This document shows positions 16,871 through 26,651 of a stretch of DNA of 64,000 nt, piece after piece; position 1 is the stretch's first letter, and each line of letters opens with the position of its first letter. The notes below the pieces were generated by a model. That model saw only the letters and a list, made by a program, of their open reading frames with translations, had not been told where the DNA came from and did not search any database. Position numbers and translations under genes: made by a program. Source of the stretch: Staphylococcus felis (GTDB lineage Bacteria; Bacillota; Bacilli; Staphylococcales; Staphylococcaceae); contig NZ_CP027770.1 in NCBI RefSeq assembly GCF_003012915.1, positions 1,240,001-1,304,000 on the forward strand, written 5' to 3'.

Positions 16871-18130
16871 ATGACAGTTGAAAAGAGAAATCCAATCCCT
16901 GTGTCAGAAGCTATTCATCGCATTGTGTCGCAAAATATTAAAACAGAACCGATGCATGTCAATATATACGAAAGTGAAGGATATATATTAGCAGAAAATA
17001 TTATCGCTACATATGATATTCCTCGGTTTAACAAGTCGCCTTATGATGGTTTTGCTATACGGAGTCAAGATACTGAAGGGGCAAGTGGAGATCACCGTGT
17101 TGAATTTCAAGTCATTGACCATATAGGTGCAGGATCTGTTTCTGATAAGACATTAGGGCCGAATGAAGCGGTGCGCATTATGACAGGTGCAGCGATACCT
17201 GAAGGTGCTGATGCAGTCGTCATGTTAGAACAGACGTCAGAAACAAAACAAGGGTTTACAATTCGCAAAACATTCGACCATTTAGAAAATATTGCTTTGA
17301 AAGGGGAAGAGACGTCAACAGGGGACACCGTTTTAAAAAAAGGACAATATGTGAATGCCGGAACTGTTGCTGTACTGGCTACGTTTGGTTATGTAGATGT
17401 TCCTGTGTATCGTAAACCATCTGTCGCAATTATCGCAACAGGCAGTGAATTATTAGATATTGATGAACCGTTAGAACCGGGAAAAATACGAAATTCAAAT
17501 GGACCGATGATACAAGCGCTTTGCCGCAAAGAGGGCTTAGAGGTATCAGTGTATAAAATTCAAAAAGATGATTTTGATAGTAGCTTAGATGTAGTCAAAG
17601 ACGCTATGAAACAACATGATATGATTATTACAACGGGTGGTGTATCAGTAGGCGATTTTGATTATTTACCTGATATATATCGCACATTAGACGCAGAGGT
17701 GTTATTTAATAAAGTAGCAATGCGACCAGGCAGTGTGACAACAGTTGCAGTTGTAAAGGGTCAATATTTATTTGGATTATCCGGCAACCCTTCAGCGTGC
17801 TATTCGGGATTTGAACTCTTTGTAAAACCGGCACTTTACCATATGATGGGGGCTGAAAAATATTATCCAGCAATGGTTCGTGCGACATTAATGGAAGACT
17901 TTAAAAAGCCTAATCCATTTACTCGCTTTATTAGGGCAGATGTGCATTTAACAGGTCGAGAATTGACGGTAGTACCATCAGGATTTAATAAATCTGGAGC
18001 AGTTGTTTCCATAGCCCACAGTAACGGTATGATTATATTACCAGGTGGAACGAGAGGTTTTTCAAAAGGACATCAAGTCAATGTTCTCTTAACAGCTACA
18101 GAATCACTTCAAAGGGAACTGTACTTATGA
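16871..18130 (+). CDS. moeA: Molybdopterin molybdotransferase MoeA
   Basis: A 419-residue enzyme that inserts molybdate into adenylated molybdopterin. Domains seen in order: an N-terminal linker-type domain ([13 protein letters not shown]), the molybdate-binding MogA-like core ([38 protein letters not shown]) and a C-terminal beta-barrel. ATG 16871 has GAGGAGTG upstream; GTG 16856 lies within that site's leader. First gene of a six-gene operon; its stop overlaps mobB by four bases (ATGA). Confidence 0.95.
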   Translation: MTVEKRNPIPVSEAIHRIVSQNIKTEPMHVNIYESEGYILAENIIATYDIPRFNKSPYDGFAIRSQDTEGASGDHRVEFQVIDHIGAGSVSDKTLGPNEAVRIMTGAAIPEGADAVVMLEQTSETKQGFTIRKTFDHLENIALKGEETSTGDTVLKKGQYVNAGTVAVLATFGYVDVPVYRKPSVAIIATGSELLDIDEPLEPGKIRNSNGPMIQALCRKEGLEVSVYKIQKDDFDSSLDVVKDAMKQHDMIITTGGVSVGDFDYLPDIYRTLDAEVLFNKVAMRPGSVTTVAVVKGQYLFGLSGNPSACYSGFELFVKPALYHMMGAEKYYPAMVRATLMEDFKKPNPFTRFIRADVHLTGRELTVVPSGFNKSGAVVSIAHSNGMIILPGGTRGFSKGHQVNVLLTATESLQRELYL

Positions 18131-18603
18131 TACTTCAAATCGTAGGTTATAAAAATAGTGGCAAAACAACTGTCATGATACGCGCTGTGCAATTATTGAA
18201 AGACTTAGGATACCACGTGACAACAATTAAACATCATGGGCATATGGGTGAAGACATTCAATTGCCTGATTCAAAGCTTGATCATATGAAACATTTTAAC
18301 GCGGGTGCTGATCAAAGTATTGTACAAGGTCACGAATATGTTGAAACGATTAAAAGAGACAATGAAAGCGCATTAGAGACATTAATAGCAGATTATGTTA
18401 GGATGGATAACAACATTATTTTAGTTGAAGGCTACAAAAATGCACCTTATGAAAAGGTGATATTATATCGAAACACAGAAGACTACAATCAACTTATACA
18501 ATTACAAAACGTAGTCTATACGATAGATCAAACGATACAAAATAATGATATATCAAGTTTTGAAAAATGGCTCAGAACTTGGGTGAATAAGCAAAAAGGA
18601 TGA
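18127..18603 (+). CDS. mobB: Molybdopterin-guanine dinucleotide biosynthesis protein MobB
   Basis: A 158-residue P-loop GTP-binding protein; the Walker A motif is YKNSGKTTVM at residues 8-17 and the family block TTIKHHGH follows. It is thought to assist MobA in attaching GMP to the cofactor. ATG overlaps the moeA stop codon. Confidence 0.92.
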   Translation: MILQIVGYKNSGKTTVMIRAVQLLKDLGYHVTTIKHHGHMGEDIQLPDSKLDHMKHFNAGADQSIVQGHEYVETIKRDNESALETLIADYVRMDNNIILVEGYKNAPYEKVILYRNTEDYNQLIQLQNVVYTIDQTIQNNDISSFEKWLRTWVNKQKG

Positions 18604-18609
18604 TATGCG

Positions 18610-19059
18610 TTGAAACAATTTGAAGTAATCACAGCACCCATCGAACCAGAAAAATATCGGGCATGGACTCTTAATGAAAAGCAAGGTGCGGTTGTGGTGT
18701 TTACAGGGCATGTAAGGGAATGGACTAAAGGTATTCGAACAGAGTATCTAGAATATGAAGCTTATGTTCCAATGGCAGAAAAAAAATTAGCACAAATTGG
18801 TGATGAGATTCGTCAAAAGTGGCCAGGAACTGTCACTGCAATTGTACATCGAATTGGTGCTCTTGAAATTTCAGATATTGCTGTCTGTATTAGTGTTTCA
18901 TCCCCGCACCGCAAAGATGCTTATCGCGCAAATGAATATGCGATTGAGCGAATCAAAGAGATTGTGCCAATATGGAAGAAAGAAATTTGGGAAGATGGTG
19001 CAAAGTGGCAAGGGCATCAACGTGGATATCATGATGATGCAGTAGGTAAGGGGGATTAA
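18610..19059 (+). CDS. moaE: Molybdopterin synthase large subunit MoaE
   Basis: A 149-residue catalytic subunit that transfers sulfur from thiocarboxylated MoaD to cyclic pyranopterin monophosphate. Conserved strings GAVVVFTGHVRE, YEAYVPMAEK, HRIGALEISD and the active-site lysine region PIWKKEIWEDG are all present. The start is TTG at 18610. It is followed after three bases by moaD, its partner. Confidence 0.94.
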   Translation: MKQFEVITAPIEPEKYRAWTLNEKQGAVVVFTGHVREWTKGIRTEYLEYEAYVPMAEKKLAQIGDEIRQKWPGTVTAIVHRIGALEISDIAVCISVSSPHRKDAYRANEYAIERIKEIVPIWKKEIWEDGAKWQGHQRGYHDDAVGKGD

Positions 19060-19062
19060 ACA

Positions 19063-19296
19063 ATGAAGATATTATACTTTGCAGAATTGAAAGAGTTGGT
19101 CAATCGGACTGAAGATGCTTTTTCATTTGATTATGAAATATCAGTAGAACAACTCAAACAACATCTATACAGTACGTATCCAGTCATACAAGGTAAAAAG
19201 TTTCAGGTGGCTGTCAATGAAGAGTTTGTTCGAGACAATGATACAGTGAAACCGAATGATATTGTCGCGCTCATTCCACCAGTTAGTGGAGGTTAA
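19063..19296 (+). CDS. moaD: Molybdopterin synthase small subunit MoaD
   Basis: A 77-residue ubiquitin-fold sulfur carrier ending in the required Gly-Gly (PPVSGG), which MoeB adenylates. It pairs with MoaE encoded just upstream. Confidence 0.94.
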   Translation: MKILYFAELKELVNRTEDAFSFDYEISVEQLKQHLYSTYPVIQGKKFQVAVNEEFVRDNDTVKPNDIVALIPPVSGG

Positions 19297-19302
19297 TATC
19301 AT

Positions 19303-19911
19303 ATGAAAGCGATTATACTTGCAGGAGGACAATCTGAACGCTTTGGCTCATCTAAAGCGTTTGCTCAAGTTGAAGGGCAGTCATTTTATCAAAAACTGAT
19401 TCATATGCTTGAAACGACAAATTTATTTAATGATATCATCATTAGTACAAATGAAAGCCTATCGACTCAATTTGATTATAAAAATGTAGTCATTGATATG
19501 AAAGAACACCAAAATAAAGGACCTTTAGCAGGCATTTATAGTGTCATGCAACAAGCGGAAGAAGCGGATAATGTCTATTTTGTGATATCAGTTGATACAC
19601 CAATGGTCACACATAAGGCAGTCAGTCAACTTTATCAGTTTATGGTGGCTAATTTGATTGAAGAACAACTTGATATTGCGGGATTTCAATCAGAAGGCTA
19701 CCCTATTCCAACAATTGCTTTTTATCATCAGCGTGTATTACCTGTCATTGAAACAGTACTCAATTCAGATGATTTAAGTATGAAGCATGTTTATCAACAA
19801 GTATCGGCCGATTGGTTAGATGTGACAACCATTCAGAGTCCTAGCTATTGGTATAGCAATGTGAATAAAGTAACGGACTTAAATCAACTTATAGCTGAAA
19901 TTACAGACTAA
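19303..19911 (+). CDS. mobA: Molybdenum cofactor guanylyltransferase MobA
   Basis: A 202-residue nucleotidyltransferase that adds GMP to molybdopterin to give the bis-MGD precursor used by nitrate reductase and formate dehydrogenase. The GTP-binding signature [16 protein letters not shown] is at the N-terminus, and the metal aspartate lies in VISVDTPMV. Confidence 0.92.
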   Translation: MKAIILAGGQSERFGSSKAFAQVEGQSFYQKLIHMLETTNLFNDIIISTNESLSTQFDYKNVVIDMKEHQNKGPLAGIYSVMQQAEEADNVYFVISVDTPMVTHKAVSQLYQFMVANLIEEQLDIAGFQSEGYPIPTIAFYHQRVLPVIETVLNSDDLSMKHVYQQVSADWLDVTTIQSPSYWYSNVNKVTDLNQLIAEITD

Positions 19912-19931
19912 GCAGTAAAAGGAGGGCGCAT

Positions 19932-20954
19932 ATGACACAACAAATTTTAGATAAATTAGGAAGACCTATACGTGATTTGCGCATTTCTGTAACAGATCGC
20001 TGTAATTTTCGGTGTGATTATTGTATGCCAAAAGAAATCTTTGGGGATGATTTTGTATTCCTTCCTAAAGATGAACTTCTAACATTTGAAGAAATCGTTC
20101 GTATTACACAAGTTTATGCTAAGTTAGGCGTAAAAAAAATAAGAATTACAGGTGGCGAACCCCTTTTACGCCGAGATTTACATCGACTCATTGCACAGAT
20201 TAAGCAAATTGAAGGTATTGAAGATATCGGATTAACTACTAACGGTTTGCTGTTAAAAAAGCACGGCCAAAAGTTATATGATGCAGGGCTTAAACGTATT
20301 AATGTCAGTTTAGATGCAATTGACGATTACACTTTTCAATCTATTAATAATCGAAATATTAAAGCATCCACTGTGTTAGAACAAATTGATTATGCATTAG
20401 CGATAGGATTTCAAGTTAAAGTGAATGTGGTCGTGCAAAAAGGAGTGAATGACGATCAAATATTGCCTATGCTTGAATACTTCAAAGATAAGGATATTAC
20501 GATACGTTTCATAGAATTTATGGATGTGGGCAATGATAATGGTTGGGACTTTACGAAAGTAGTGACAAAAGATGAAATGTTGACATTGATTGAAGAACAT
20601 TTCGATATTGAAAAAGTACCACCAAAATATTACGGGGAAGTTGCAAAATACTATCGCTATGTTGGAGCACGGTCAAAATTTGGATTAATTACAAGTGTGT
20701 CGGACTCGTTTTGTCAAACATGTACGAGAGCGCGGCTTTCTTCGGATGGTAAATTTTATGGTTGCTTGTTTAGTACTGGCGATGGATTTGATGTGCGCCA
20801 GTTGTTAAGAAGTGGCGCTTCAGATGAAGAGATTGAAGCGGAATTAAAAGCGCTATGGCATATAAGGGAAGACCGCTATTCAGATGAGCGGACAGCTCAA
20901 ACTGTTGCCAATCGACGTAAAAAGAAAATTAATATGAACTATATTGGTGGATAA
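19932..20954 (+). CDS. moaA: GTP 3',8-cyclase MoaA (radical SAM)
   Basis: A 340-residue radical SAM enzyme starting molybdopterin synthesis from GTP. The N-terminal 4Fe-4S cluster motif is CNFRCDYC (residues 24-31), the GGEPLL SAM motif follows, and the C-terminal cluster cysteines are in [18 protein letters not shown]. The C-terminus ends in the conserved Gly-Gly. Last gene of the moeA operon, followed by a terminator. Confidence 0.96.
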   Translation: MTQQILDKLGRPIRDLRISVTDRCNFRCDYCMPKEIFGDDFVFLPKDELLTFEEIVRITQVYAKLGVKKIRITGGEPLLRRDLHRLIAQIKQIEGIEDIGLTTNGLLLKKHGQKLYDAGLKRINVSLDAIDDYTFQSINNRNIKASTVLEQIDYALAIGFQVKVNVVVQKGVNDDQILPMLEYFKDKDITIRFIEFMDVGNDNGWDFTKVVTKDEMLTLIEEHFDIEKVPPKYYGEVAKYYRYVGARSKFGLITSVSDSFCQTCTRARLSSDGKFYGCLFSTGDGFDVRQLLRSGASDEEIEAELKALWHIREDRYSDERTAQTVANRRKKKINMNYIGG

Positions 20955-20999
20955 ATCATTAATTTATAATGAGGGTAAAACATTAATCCTAAAATAAAT

Positions 21000-21044
21000 A
21001 GCGCTAAGATGATTTTTAATAAAAATGCGTCTTAGCGCTTTCTG
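21000..21044. terminator. Terminator between moaA and the wall-anchored nuclease gene
   Basis: AGCGCTAAGA (21000-21009) pairs with TCTTAGCGCT (21030-21039), with an inner A/T-rich stem. It lies between converging genes. Confidence 0.85.
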
Positions 21045-21100
21045 TATATGTCTTAGCTTTATTTTCGTATACGATAAAAGTGCATCGTAATGGAATAGTC

Positions 21101-23269
21101 CTATGATTTAGCTCCTTTTTGCGGCCGTTTAAATATGATAACAAGGCCGATAATGATAAGAGGTAGACCTAAAATAATACCAAATATTGCAAAACGTTCC
21201 CCTGTTGTTGGGAGTTGATCATTATGTTTTTGAGCTGTGTCAATGGCTTTTTGAATGTCAGTAAAGGTATCTGCACTAGAGACTTCTGCTTTATACTTAT
21301 TTTTTTCAGATTGTGGTAACTGTTTAAGGTTTTGAATCAAAAGTTGCCCGTCTGATTTTTTTTGGTCTATGACAGAAATAGTATTTGATGTATGTGTAGA
21401 TGATGATGAATGCGCCGCCTTATATTGCTCGAAATCGATTTGGGCAAGCAACGGATCGTGGTCACTAGCACGTCCAGATAAATCTGTAAAGTCGCTATTA
21501 ACGTGTATCATATCTAATTGTGTAAATGGTTTAAGCTTTTGGCTCACTAAAATATGGTCTAGTGTTTGACTATTGCCTTGATAGACATATGAGTAGCGTG
21601 AAGGCCCTTCTACAGCATTGACCATATTATAAAGGTTATGAGACTCGAGGTGTTTAACAGCATCAGACCACTGGAAGTCATTGTAATCACCTACTGAGAC
21701 GACATGTGCATTAGGATTGTCCTCGTGAATTTCATTGACAAATTGTCCTACAAGTTGTGCAATTGATTTACGTTGTGTTTCGCTTTGATATTCAACAGGT
21801 TGTTTTTGACCAAATAATGGATCATCGCCACCTTTAGAGTTCCAGTGATTGACGATAGCGATAATTTGTTCGCCATTGAAGTCAAATTGAGCTGCTAAAG
21901 GTTTACGAGAGTGTTGAAACGCTTGAGCATTAGGTTCGATGCGACCTGGATTATGCGAGAGTTGACCATTTTTATAGTGTACAGCTGTCGTTGCATCGCC
22001 GTGTTGAATCGTATCATTGAAGGTCACTCGATTTGGATTATACAAGAAGCCAACACGTATATTTGCATTTGGCTGCCCACCATCTTCGTTTGGTTCTGGG
22101 TCAATATTGACATATCGATATGTAGGACCACCAGCAGCGACAACTGAACGAATTAAGCGCTGGTATGATTGATTAGCATCTGCGTTACCTTCATCTGGTC
22201 CATTATTATCTTGGACTTCAGTTACACCGATGATATCAGGTTTCTTCATGTGAGTTACGATGCCTTTTGCAATCTTTTGAGCCTTGTCATCGCTTGTTGA
22301 AGATGTATTATTCGAAAAGTTTTCTAGATTATAAGATGCGACTGTTAATTTGTTTTGGCTCGGTTCAATTGTGGTGCCTTTAGGAAAATGATGGCTGTCT
22401 TGATACGCTTTTTTCATATCTTGGGTATCAATGAGGACTTTATAATTTTGATAGCCATAGCCCACAACCCCAGTCAGAGGTCCTTTGAATGAGTCGCCCG
22501 TTTTGACATCGAAAGTTTCAGCTTTGTGATTGTTGTCAACTAATTTAAATGGGATGCGTTGTCCATTTTGTTGTGAGGGTTTGAGCATTAGTCCGCCATT
22601 ATGTGTTTCGGACTTCGTGTTCTTTAATACTGTAAATATATCACCATGTTGCTCTGGTCCTACGCTACGCACATCATCCACTTGGACGCGCATCCCTTCA
22701 AGTGACTCCCAAAAGTCAATGGCGTATTGATTGCGATCGAATATATCAAAGTGCTGTTGAGATGCAATTTGTGTTGGAATGCGCTGGATTTTTATCGGTT
22801 TGGGTAATTTTTGGTTCGATGCCTTAATTGCAATATTTCCATTTTGAGATTTTCGTGCGTCAAGTTCAGTGATAGGTAAGTCTGTATCATGTCGATCAGC
22901 ATAACCTTCAATAGCGTACTCACGAATGATACCAGAAACTTCAACGGCATCACCTACTTTAGCATCAGATTTATCTTTGCCAGTGTAAACAACTAGGGCT
23001 TCAGATGTGTTTGGATTATTGTCAACATCTTTATCGGCCGTTTGAATGTGCATATACTGTTGGCCACGATGATGATATTGATACGTCACGATACCTCGGA
23101 CATTGTGAACATATTGATCTTTTTGATTAGATTGATGGTGCGTGCCTTGTATATCATGGATTTTTATACTTGAAGAAGCAAGTATAGAATGATGAAAAAT
23201 GGGCGTCAAACTTGAGCCGCCAAGCAAAATAAAAAGTATCGTTAAAATCAAAAATGCTTTCAGTTTCAA
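21101..23269 (-). CDS. LPXTG wall-anchored extracellular nuclease (endonuclease/exonuclease/phosphatase family)
   Basis: A 722-residue surface protein. In order: signal peptide (residues 1-31), an N-terminal beta-rich region resembling the OB-fold part of ExeM-like DNases (about 45-150), an endonuclease/exonuclease/phosphatase core starting at LTVASYNLENF (about 310) with DIIGVTEVQD, AIVNHWNSK, SVGDYNDFQW and the terminal ASDHDPLLA motif, a roughly 40-residue helical segment like a GA module (LIQNLKQLPQSEKNKY), then LPTTGE, a membrane helix and a KRPQKGAKS tail. All metal and catalytic residues appear intact. It starts at TTG 23269 behind GGAGG. Likely role: cleavage of extracellular DNA at the cell wall; the exact substrate is inferred. 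Confidence 0.85.
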   Translation of the reverse strand: MKLKAFLILTILFILLGGSSLTPIFHHSILASSSIKIHDIQGTHHQSNQKDQYVHNVRGIVTYQYHHRGQQYMHIQTADKDVDNNPNTSEALVVYTGKDKSDAKVGDAVEVSGIIREYAIEGYADRHDTDLPITELDARKSQNGNIAIKASNQKLPKPIKIQRIPTQIASQQHFDIFDRNQYAIDFWESLEGMRVQVDDVRSVGPEQHGDIFTVLKNTKSETHNGGLMLKPSQQNGQRIPFKLVDNNHKAETFDVKTGDSFKGPLTGVVGYGYQNYKVLIDTQDMKKAYQDSHHFPKGTTIEPSQNKLTVASYNLENFSNNTSSTSDDKAQKIAKGIVTHMKKPDIIGVTEVQDNNGPDEGNADANQSYQRLIRSVVAAGGPTYRYVNIDPEPNEDGGQPNANIRVGFLYNPNRVTFNDTIQHGDATTAVHYKNGQLSHNPGRIEPNAQAFQHSRKPLAAQFDFNGEQIIAIVNHWNSKGGDDPLFGQKQPVEYQSETQRKSIAQLVGQFVNEIHEDNPNAHVVSVGDYNDFQWSDAVKHLESHNLYNMVNAVEGPSRYSYVYQGNSQTLDHILVSQKLKPFTQLDMIHVNSDFTDLSGRASDHDPLLAQIDFEQYKAAHSSSSTHTSNTISVIDQKKSDGQLLIQNLKQLPQSEKNKYKAEVSSADTFTDIQKAIDTAQKHNDQLPTTGERFAIFGIILGLPLIIIGLVIIFKRPQKGAKS

Positions 23270-23402
23270 AGTAGATCCTCCTATATTTAAATATGTCTAC
23301 AATAAGTGTTGTTAAAAAAGAGTGTTCGATATATAATTTATGGCTTTTCCAATCAAAAATGCGCATAGCTTACCTCACGGAATATAATGATGAAATCATG
23401 AT

Positions 23403-23840
23403 TTAATCATCAGATTCTAGTGAATGTAATTGATGATATAACCTTTCTAAAATTCGGTTGGTTTGTTCGAGTTGATCTTGTGGGATATCTAGTGTTTTAA
23501 GGATGTCATATTGTAATTGTTCTATATTCTTTTTGAGATTATAGTGTACATATTTTCCTGTATTTGTAAGGTCTAGTAGCTTTTCACGTTTATCTTCTCC
23601 TTGTGTTATTTTAAGCCAACCTCGTTTATCAATGGCTTTCAAAATTTTTCGTGTTGTTGGCTTTTCAATTGAACGACGCTTAGAAATTTGAACGAGTGTT
23701 GTTTGTGGATGTTTAGCAATATCTTTGATAATTAGCCACTGCGCTGGATGCACTTTGTACTCATCTAATAAAGGTTGTGTTATTTTAATGTAAGGTCGAT
23801 ACAATTGTGTAAAGTGATCAAAGAAATCAGATGTGTGCAT
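23403..23840 (-). CDS. MarR-family transcriptional regulator
   Basis: A 145-residue winged-helix protein: the recognition region is TTLVQISKRRSIEKPTTRK and the wing carries the family's D-x-R motif in GEDKREKLLDLT, with a C-terminal dimer helix. It lies 133 bp upstream of the nuclease gene on the same strand and might regulate it; nothing in the sequence proves that. Confidence 0.85.
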   Translation of the reverse strand: MHTSDFFDHFTQLYRPYIKITQPLLDEYKVHPAQWLIIKDIAKHPQTTLVQISKRRSIEKPTTRKILKAIDKRGWLKITQGEDKREKLLDLTNTGKYVHYNLKKNIEQLQYDILKTLDIPQDQLEQTNRILERLYHQLHSLESDD

Positions 23841-24105
23841 GTTCGACTCCTTTCGTCAATATTGCGATGAATATGTATTATTTTTGAAAAAGTGATATAT
23901 ACAGATAGTGTTAAATGAGCGAAGTTGCATCATTTATGATAGCACATATTTTTTAATGAATAGGCGGGTATGTATGCAATGTTTAAATTGTTTTAAAGTG
24001 CAATCAGTTTATAAAAAGAAAGCAGTTATAACAAACTCCGCCGAGATTTCATAGAGAATATTTGATAAAATAAAGATAAGGTTTTTGAGCGAGGAAGGAG
24101 ATTTT

Positions 24106-24882
24106 ATGGTAGATATTCAATTTGATCATATCATTCATTATATTGACGGATTAACACATTTTGAATTTCCTGGGCAATATTTGAACATTCAAAACGGTGG
24201 TCGTCATGAGAAGTTAGGGACATTTAACCGATTAATACACATTGATTTAAGTTATATTGAACTTCTAGACCAGTTTAATAAAGATAGGTTAAAACAACAG
24301 TCTAAATCCAATGTAGGAAAAGTTTCATTTGCATCATCCATTTTAGAAAATGATCATAAACAAGGTTTTAAAAAGGTGTGTTTTCGAACGAACGATATCG
24401 AAGGGCTCCAAAAAGACTTGAATGCTCGAGGTGTTGAAACAGTTGGGCCCATAGACATGACACGTCAAAATAAAAAAGGTCAAACTGTTGAATGGCAATT
24501 ACTCTATATTAAAAGCCCAATTAGCCCGTTACTATCACCGTTTTTTATACAATGGCGTCAATCTGATGAGGCACGACAAGAAGAACTCGAGTCATTTTTC
24601 CAAAGTCATCTCAAAATCGATATGATAGCATTTCGTACGTATCAACATCAAGCAATGGTCAAGTATTGGCAACAATGGTTTGGAATGGACATATTGGAAT
24701 CGTCAACCCAGTCCACAACTTTGCAGTGCCCCAATCAAAGCGTCAAATTTAAAATCACAGAAGGCAAAGATGATATGATTGAAACAGTGACAATGATTGA
24801 CCAAACGATTACAGCGCCAGTTTTAATTCGTATAAAAGGTGCCAATTATCAATTTATACCACCAGTTAAGGATAAAGTGTAG
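24106..24882 (+). CDS. Glyoxalase-like (VOC) domain protein
   Basis: A 258-residue protein whose start (FDHIIHYIDG; LGTFNRLIHIDLSYIELL) matches the Glyoxalase_3/VOC superfamily, in which paired beta-alpha-beta units bind a metal. The second unit would be near residues 165-250. ATG 24106 is chosen for the AAGGAG before it; the TTG at 24085 has none. The 3' end overlaps the convergent small membrane gene by 17 bp. Substrate unknown. Confidence 0.75.
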   Translation: MVDIQFDHIIHYIDGLTHFEFPGQYLNIQNGGRHEKLGTFNRLIHIDLSYIELLDQFNKDRLKQQSKSNVGKVSFASSILENDHKQGFKKVCFRTNDIEGLQKDLNARGVETVGPIDMTRQNKKGQTVEWQLLYIKSPISPLLSPFFIQWRQSDEARQEELESFFQSHLKIDMIAFRTYQHQAMVKYWQQWFGMDILESSTQSTTLQCPNQSVKFKITEGKDDMIETVTMIDQTITAPVLIRIKGANYQFIPPVKDKV

Positions 24883-25120
24883 TATAAATGGTACGAATAA
24901 TCATGATGATATGAAATAAACTTAAGGCAAGGCTAATGATTGCCAACCATAATTGTACACGTGTACGATAAAGTAAAATAAGATAAGCTGAAATAATGGA
25001 TGAAAATGCTACAAGCAGTATACGCAAGCTTAAGTAATCAATCCCTACTTGATAAAATTGTGTCATTAATATCACGACAATGTTAGAAAAAGTTAATAAG
25101 ATTAAAATGATATTTCGCAT
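24866..25120 (-). CDS. Small membrane protein, 84 residues
   Basis: Three hydrophobic segments (about residues 3-22, 28-49, 57-78) and few charges. GGGGAGAGG precedes the ATG. It overlaps the convergent glyoxalase-like gene. I do not recognise a family; the good ribosome binding site and clean membrane profile make it a real gene. Confidence 0.6.
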   Translation of the reverse strand: MRNIILILLTFSNIVVILMTQFYQVGIDYLSLRILLVAFSSIISAYLILLYRTRVQLWLAIISLALSLFHIIMIIRTIYTTLYP

Positions 25121-25216
25121 TTGATCCTCTCCCCCATAGCTTTGATTATAGCATATACATTCGGGGGAATGGATGAATTACGATAAGCGAAGATAATAAA
25201 GGAGTATTGAGATATT

Positions 25217-26476
25217 ATGAAGTTAATGAATATTACGGATCAAGAGCATGATGCTTTTGTGAAAGGACATCCAAATGGTGATTTGCTCCAACTTACAAAA
25301 TGGGGCGAAACAAAAAAATTAACAGGATGGTATGCTAAACGTATTGCAGTTGGTGACAAGGGTGACGTTAAAGGAGTAGGCCAACTGTTATTCAAAAAGG
25401 TTCCACGCACACCTTTTACATTGTGTTATGTATCACGTGGATTTGTGGTGGATTATACGGATTTGAAGGCTGTTCGCTTATTGTTAGCAGAAACAATTAA
25501 GATAGCGAAGCAAGAAAAGGCTTATACAATTAAAATTGACCCGGATATTGAAGTAGATAAAGGTATGACCATTGTCCAAGACTTAAAACAACTCGGTTTT
25601 CGTCATAAAGGTTTTAAAGAAGGTTTAGCCAAGGACTATATTCAACCTCGTATGACAATGGTAACACCGATTGACAAGACGGATGATGAAATTATGAAAA
25701 GTTTCGAAAACCGTAATCGCTCGAAAGTTCGATTAGCATTAAAGCGAGGAACGGTTGTTGAGAGAAAATCACGTGAGGACCTTAAAATATTTGCACAGCT
25801 CATGCAAGAAACGGGAGAACGAGATGGCTTTTTAACACGTGATGTGTCCTACTTTGAAACGATTTATGACGCACTTCATCCTGATGGTGATGCAGAACTC
25901 TTTTTAGTGAAGTTAGATCCTCTGCCAGTGCTACAATCTTTTAAGCAAGAGAGAGAGGCATTGATCAAAGAAAAAGAAAAGTTAAGTCAAAAAGAGACAA
26001 CCAATAAAAAAATTCAAAATAAATTGAAAGACGTTGAGACGAAACAAAGCAAAAATGAAGAGTTAATCGAAAAACTGGAGACATTGAAAGTAGAGCACCC
26101 AGAAGGTATTTATTTGTCAGGGGCTTTATTAATGTTTGCAGGTCATAAATCCTATTATTTATATGGTGCTTCATCAGATCATTATCGCGACTTTCTACCT
26201 AATCATCATATGCAATTTGCAATGATGCAATTTGCGCGTGACAAAGGGGCCAAGACTTATGATTTTGGTGGGACAGATAACCAGCCAAGCAAAGAATCGA
26301 GTCATTACGGATTATGGGCTTTCAAAAAAGCATGGGGCACGCATTTAAGTGAAAAAATTGGAGAATTTGATTACGTATTAAATCCCATTGTCTATAAAGC
26401 CGTTGAACAGTTTAAACCACAATTAACAAAACTTAAAATTAAAGTAGTGCGTCAATTAAAATCTATTAAAAGCTAA
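25217..26476 (+). CDS. femX: Lipid II:glycine glycyltransferase FemX (FmhB)
   Basis: A 419-residue cytosolic FemABX-family enzyme that adds the first glycine of the pentaglycine bridge to lipid II from glycyl-tRNA. Two GNAT-like domains are seen (NGDLLQLTKWGETK at the start; YLSGALLMFAGHKSYYLYGA and TYDFGGTDNQP in the second), separated by the helical arm with many Lys/Glu (about residues 240-295) typical of the family. It closely matches S. aureus FmhB by recall. Essential in S. aureus. Confidence 0.96.
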   Translation: MKLMNITDQEHDAFVKGHPNGDLLQLTKWGETKKLTGWYAKRIAVGDKGDVKGVGQLLFKKVPRTPFTLCYVSRGFVVDYTDLKAVRLLLAETIKIAKQEKAYTIKIDPDIEVDKGMTIVQDLKQLGFRHKGFKEGLAKDYIQPRMTMVTPIDKTDDEIMKSFENRNRSKVRLALKRGTVVERKSREDLKIFAQLMQETGERDGFLTRDVSYFETIYDALHPDGDAELFLVKLDPLPVLQSFKQEREALIKEKEKLSQKETTNKKIQNKLKDVETKQSKNEELIEKLETLKVEHPEGIYLSGALLMFAGHKSYYLYGASSDHYRDFLPNHHMQFAMMQFARDKGAKTYDFGGTDNQPSKESSHYGLWAFKKAWGTHLSEKIGEFDYVLNPIVYKAVEQFKPQLTKLKIKVVRQLKSIKS

Positions 26477-26506
26477 AATAAGAAAATCAAATAAAAGTAT
26501 GGTTAA

Positions 26507-26554
26507 CGGGGTGGGACTTTAGGCAAAGTGATTGAAGTCTCGCTCCGGATTTTT
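26507..26554 (+). terminator. Hairpin terminator after femX
   Basis: CGGGGTGGGACT (26507-26518) pairs with AGTCTCGCTCCG (26536-26547) through several G-U pairs, followed by GATTTTT. It shares its GTGGGACT/AGTCTCGC arms with other intergenic hairpins in the window. Confidence 0.6.
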
Positions 26555-26651
26555 ATCAAGTGAAAGTAATGATAAGTATTATGTTGAAAAATTGTGATTC
26601 ATACAAATATGGCTCATTTCTAATGTTAAAGGTATTGGGGGAGATTAAACG

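Noticed and set aside
18797..19045. 82-residue frame inside moaE
   Set aside because: Out-of-frame shadow of moaE, whose motifs are intact.
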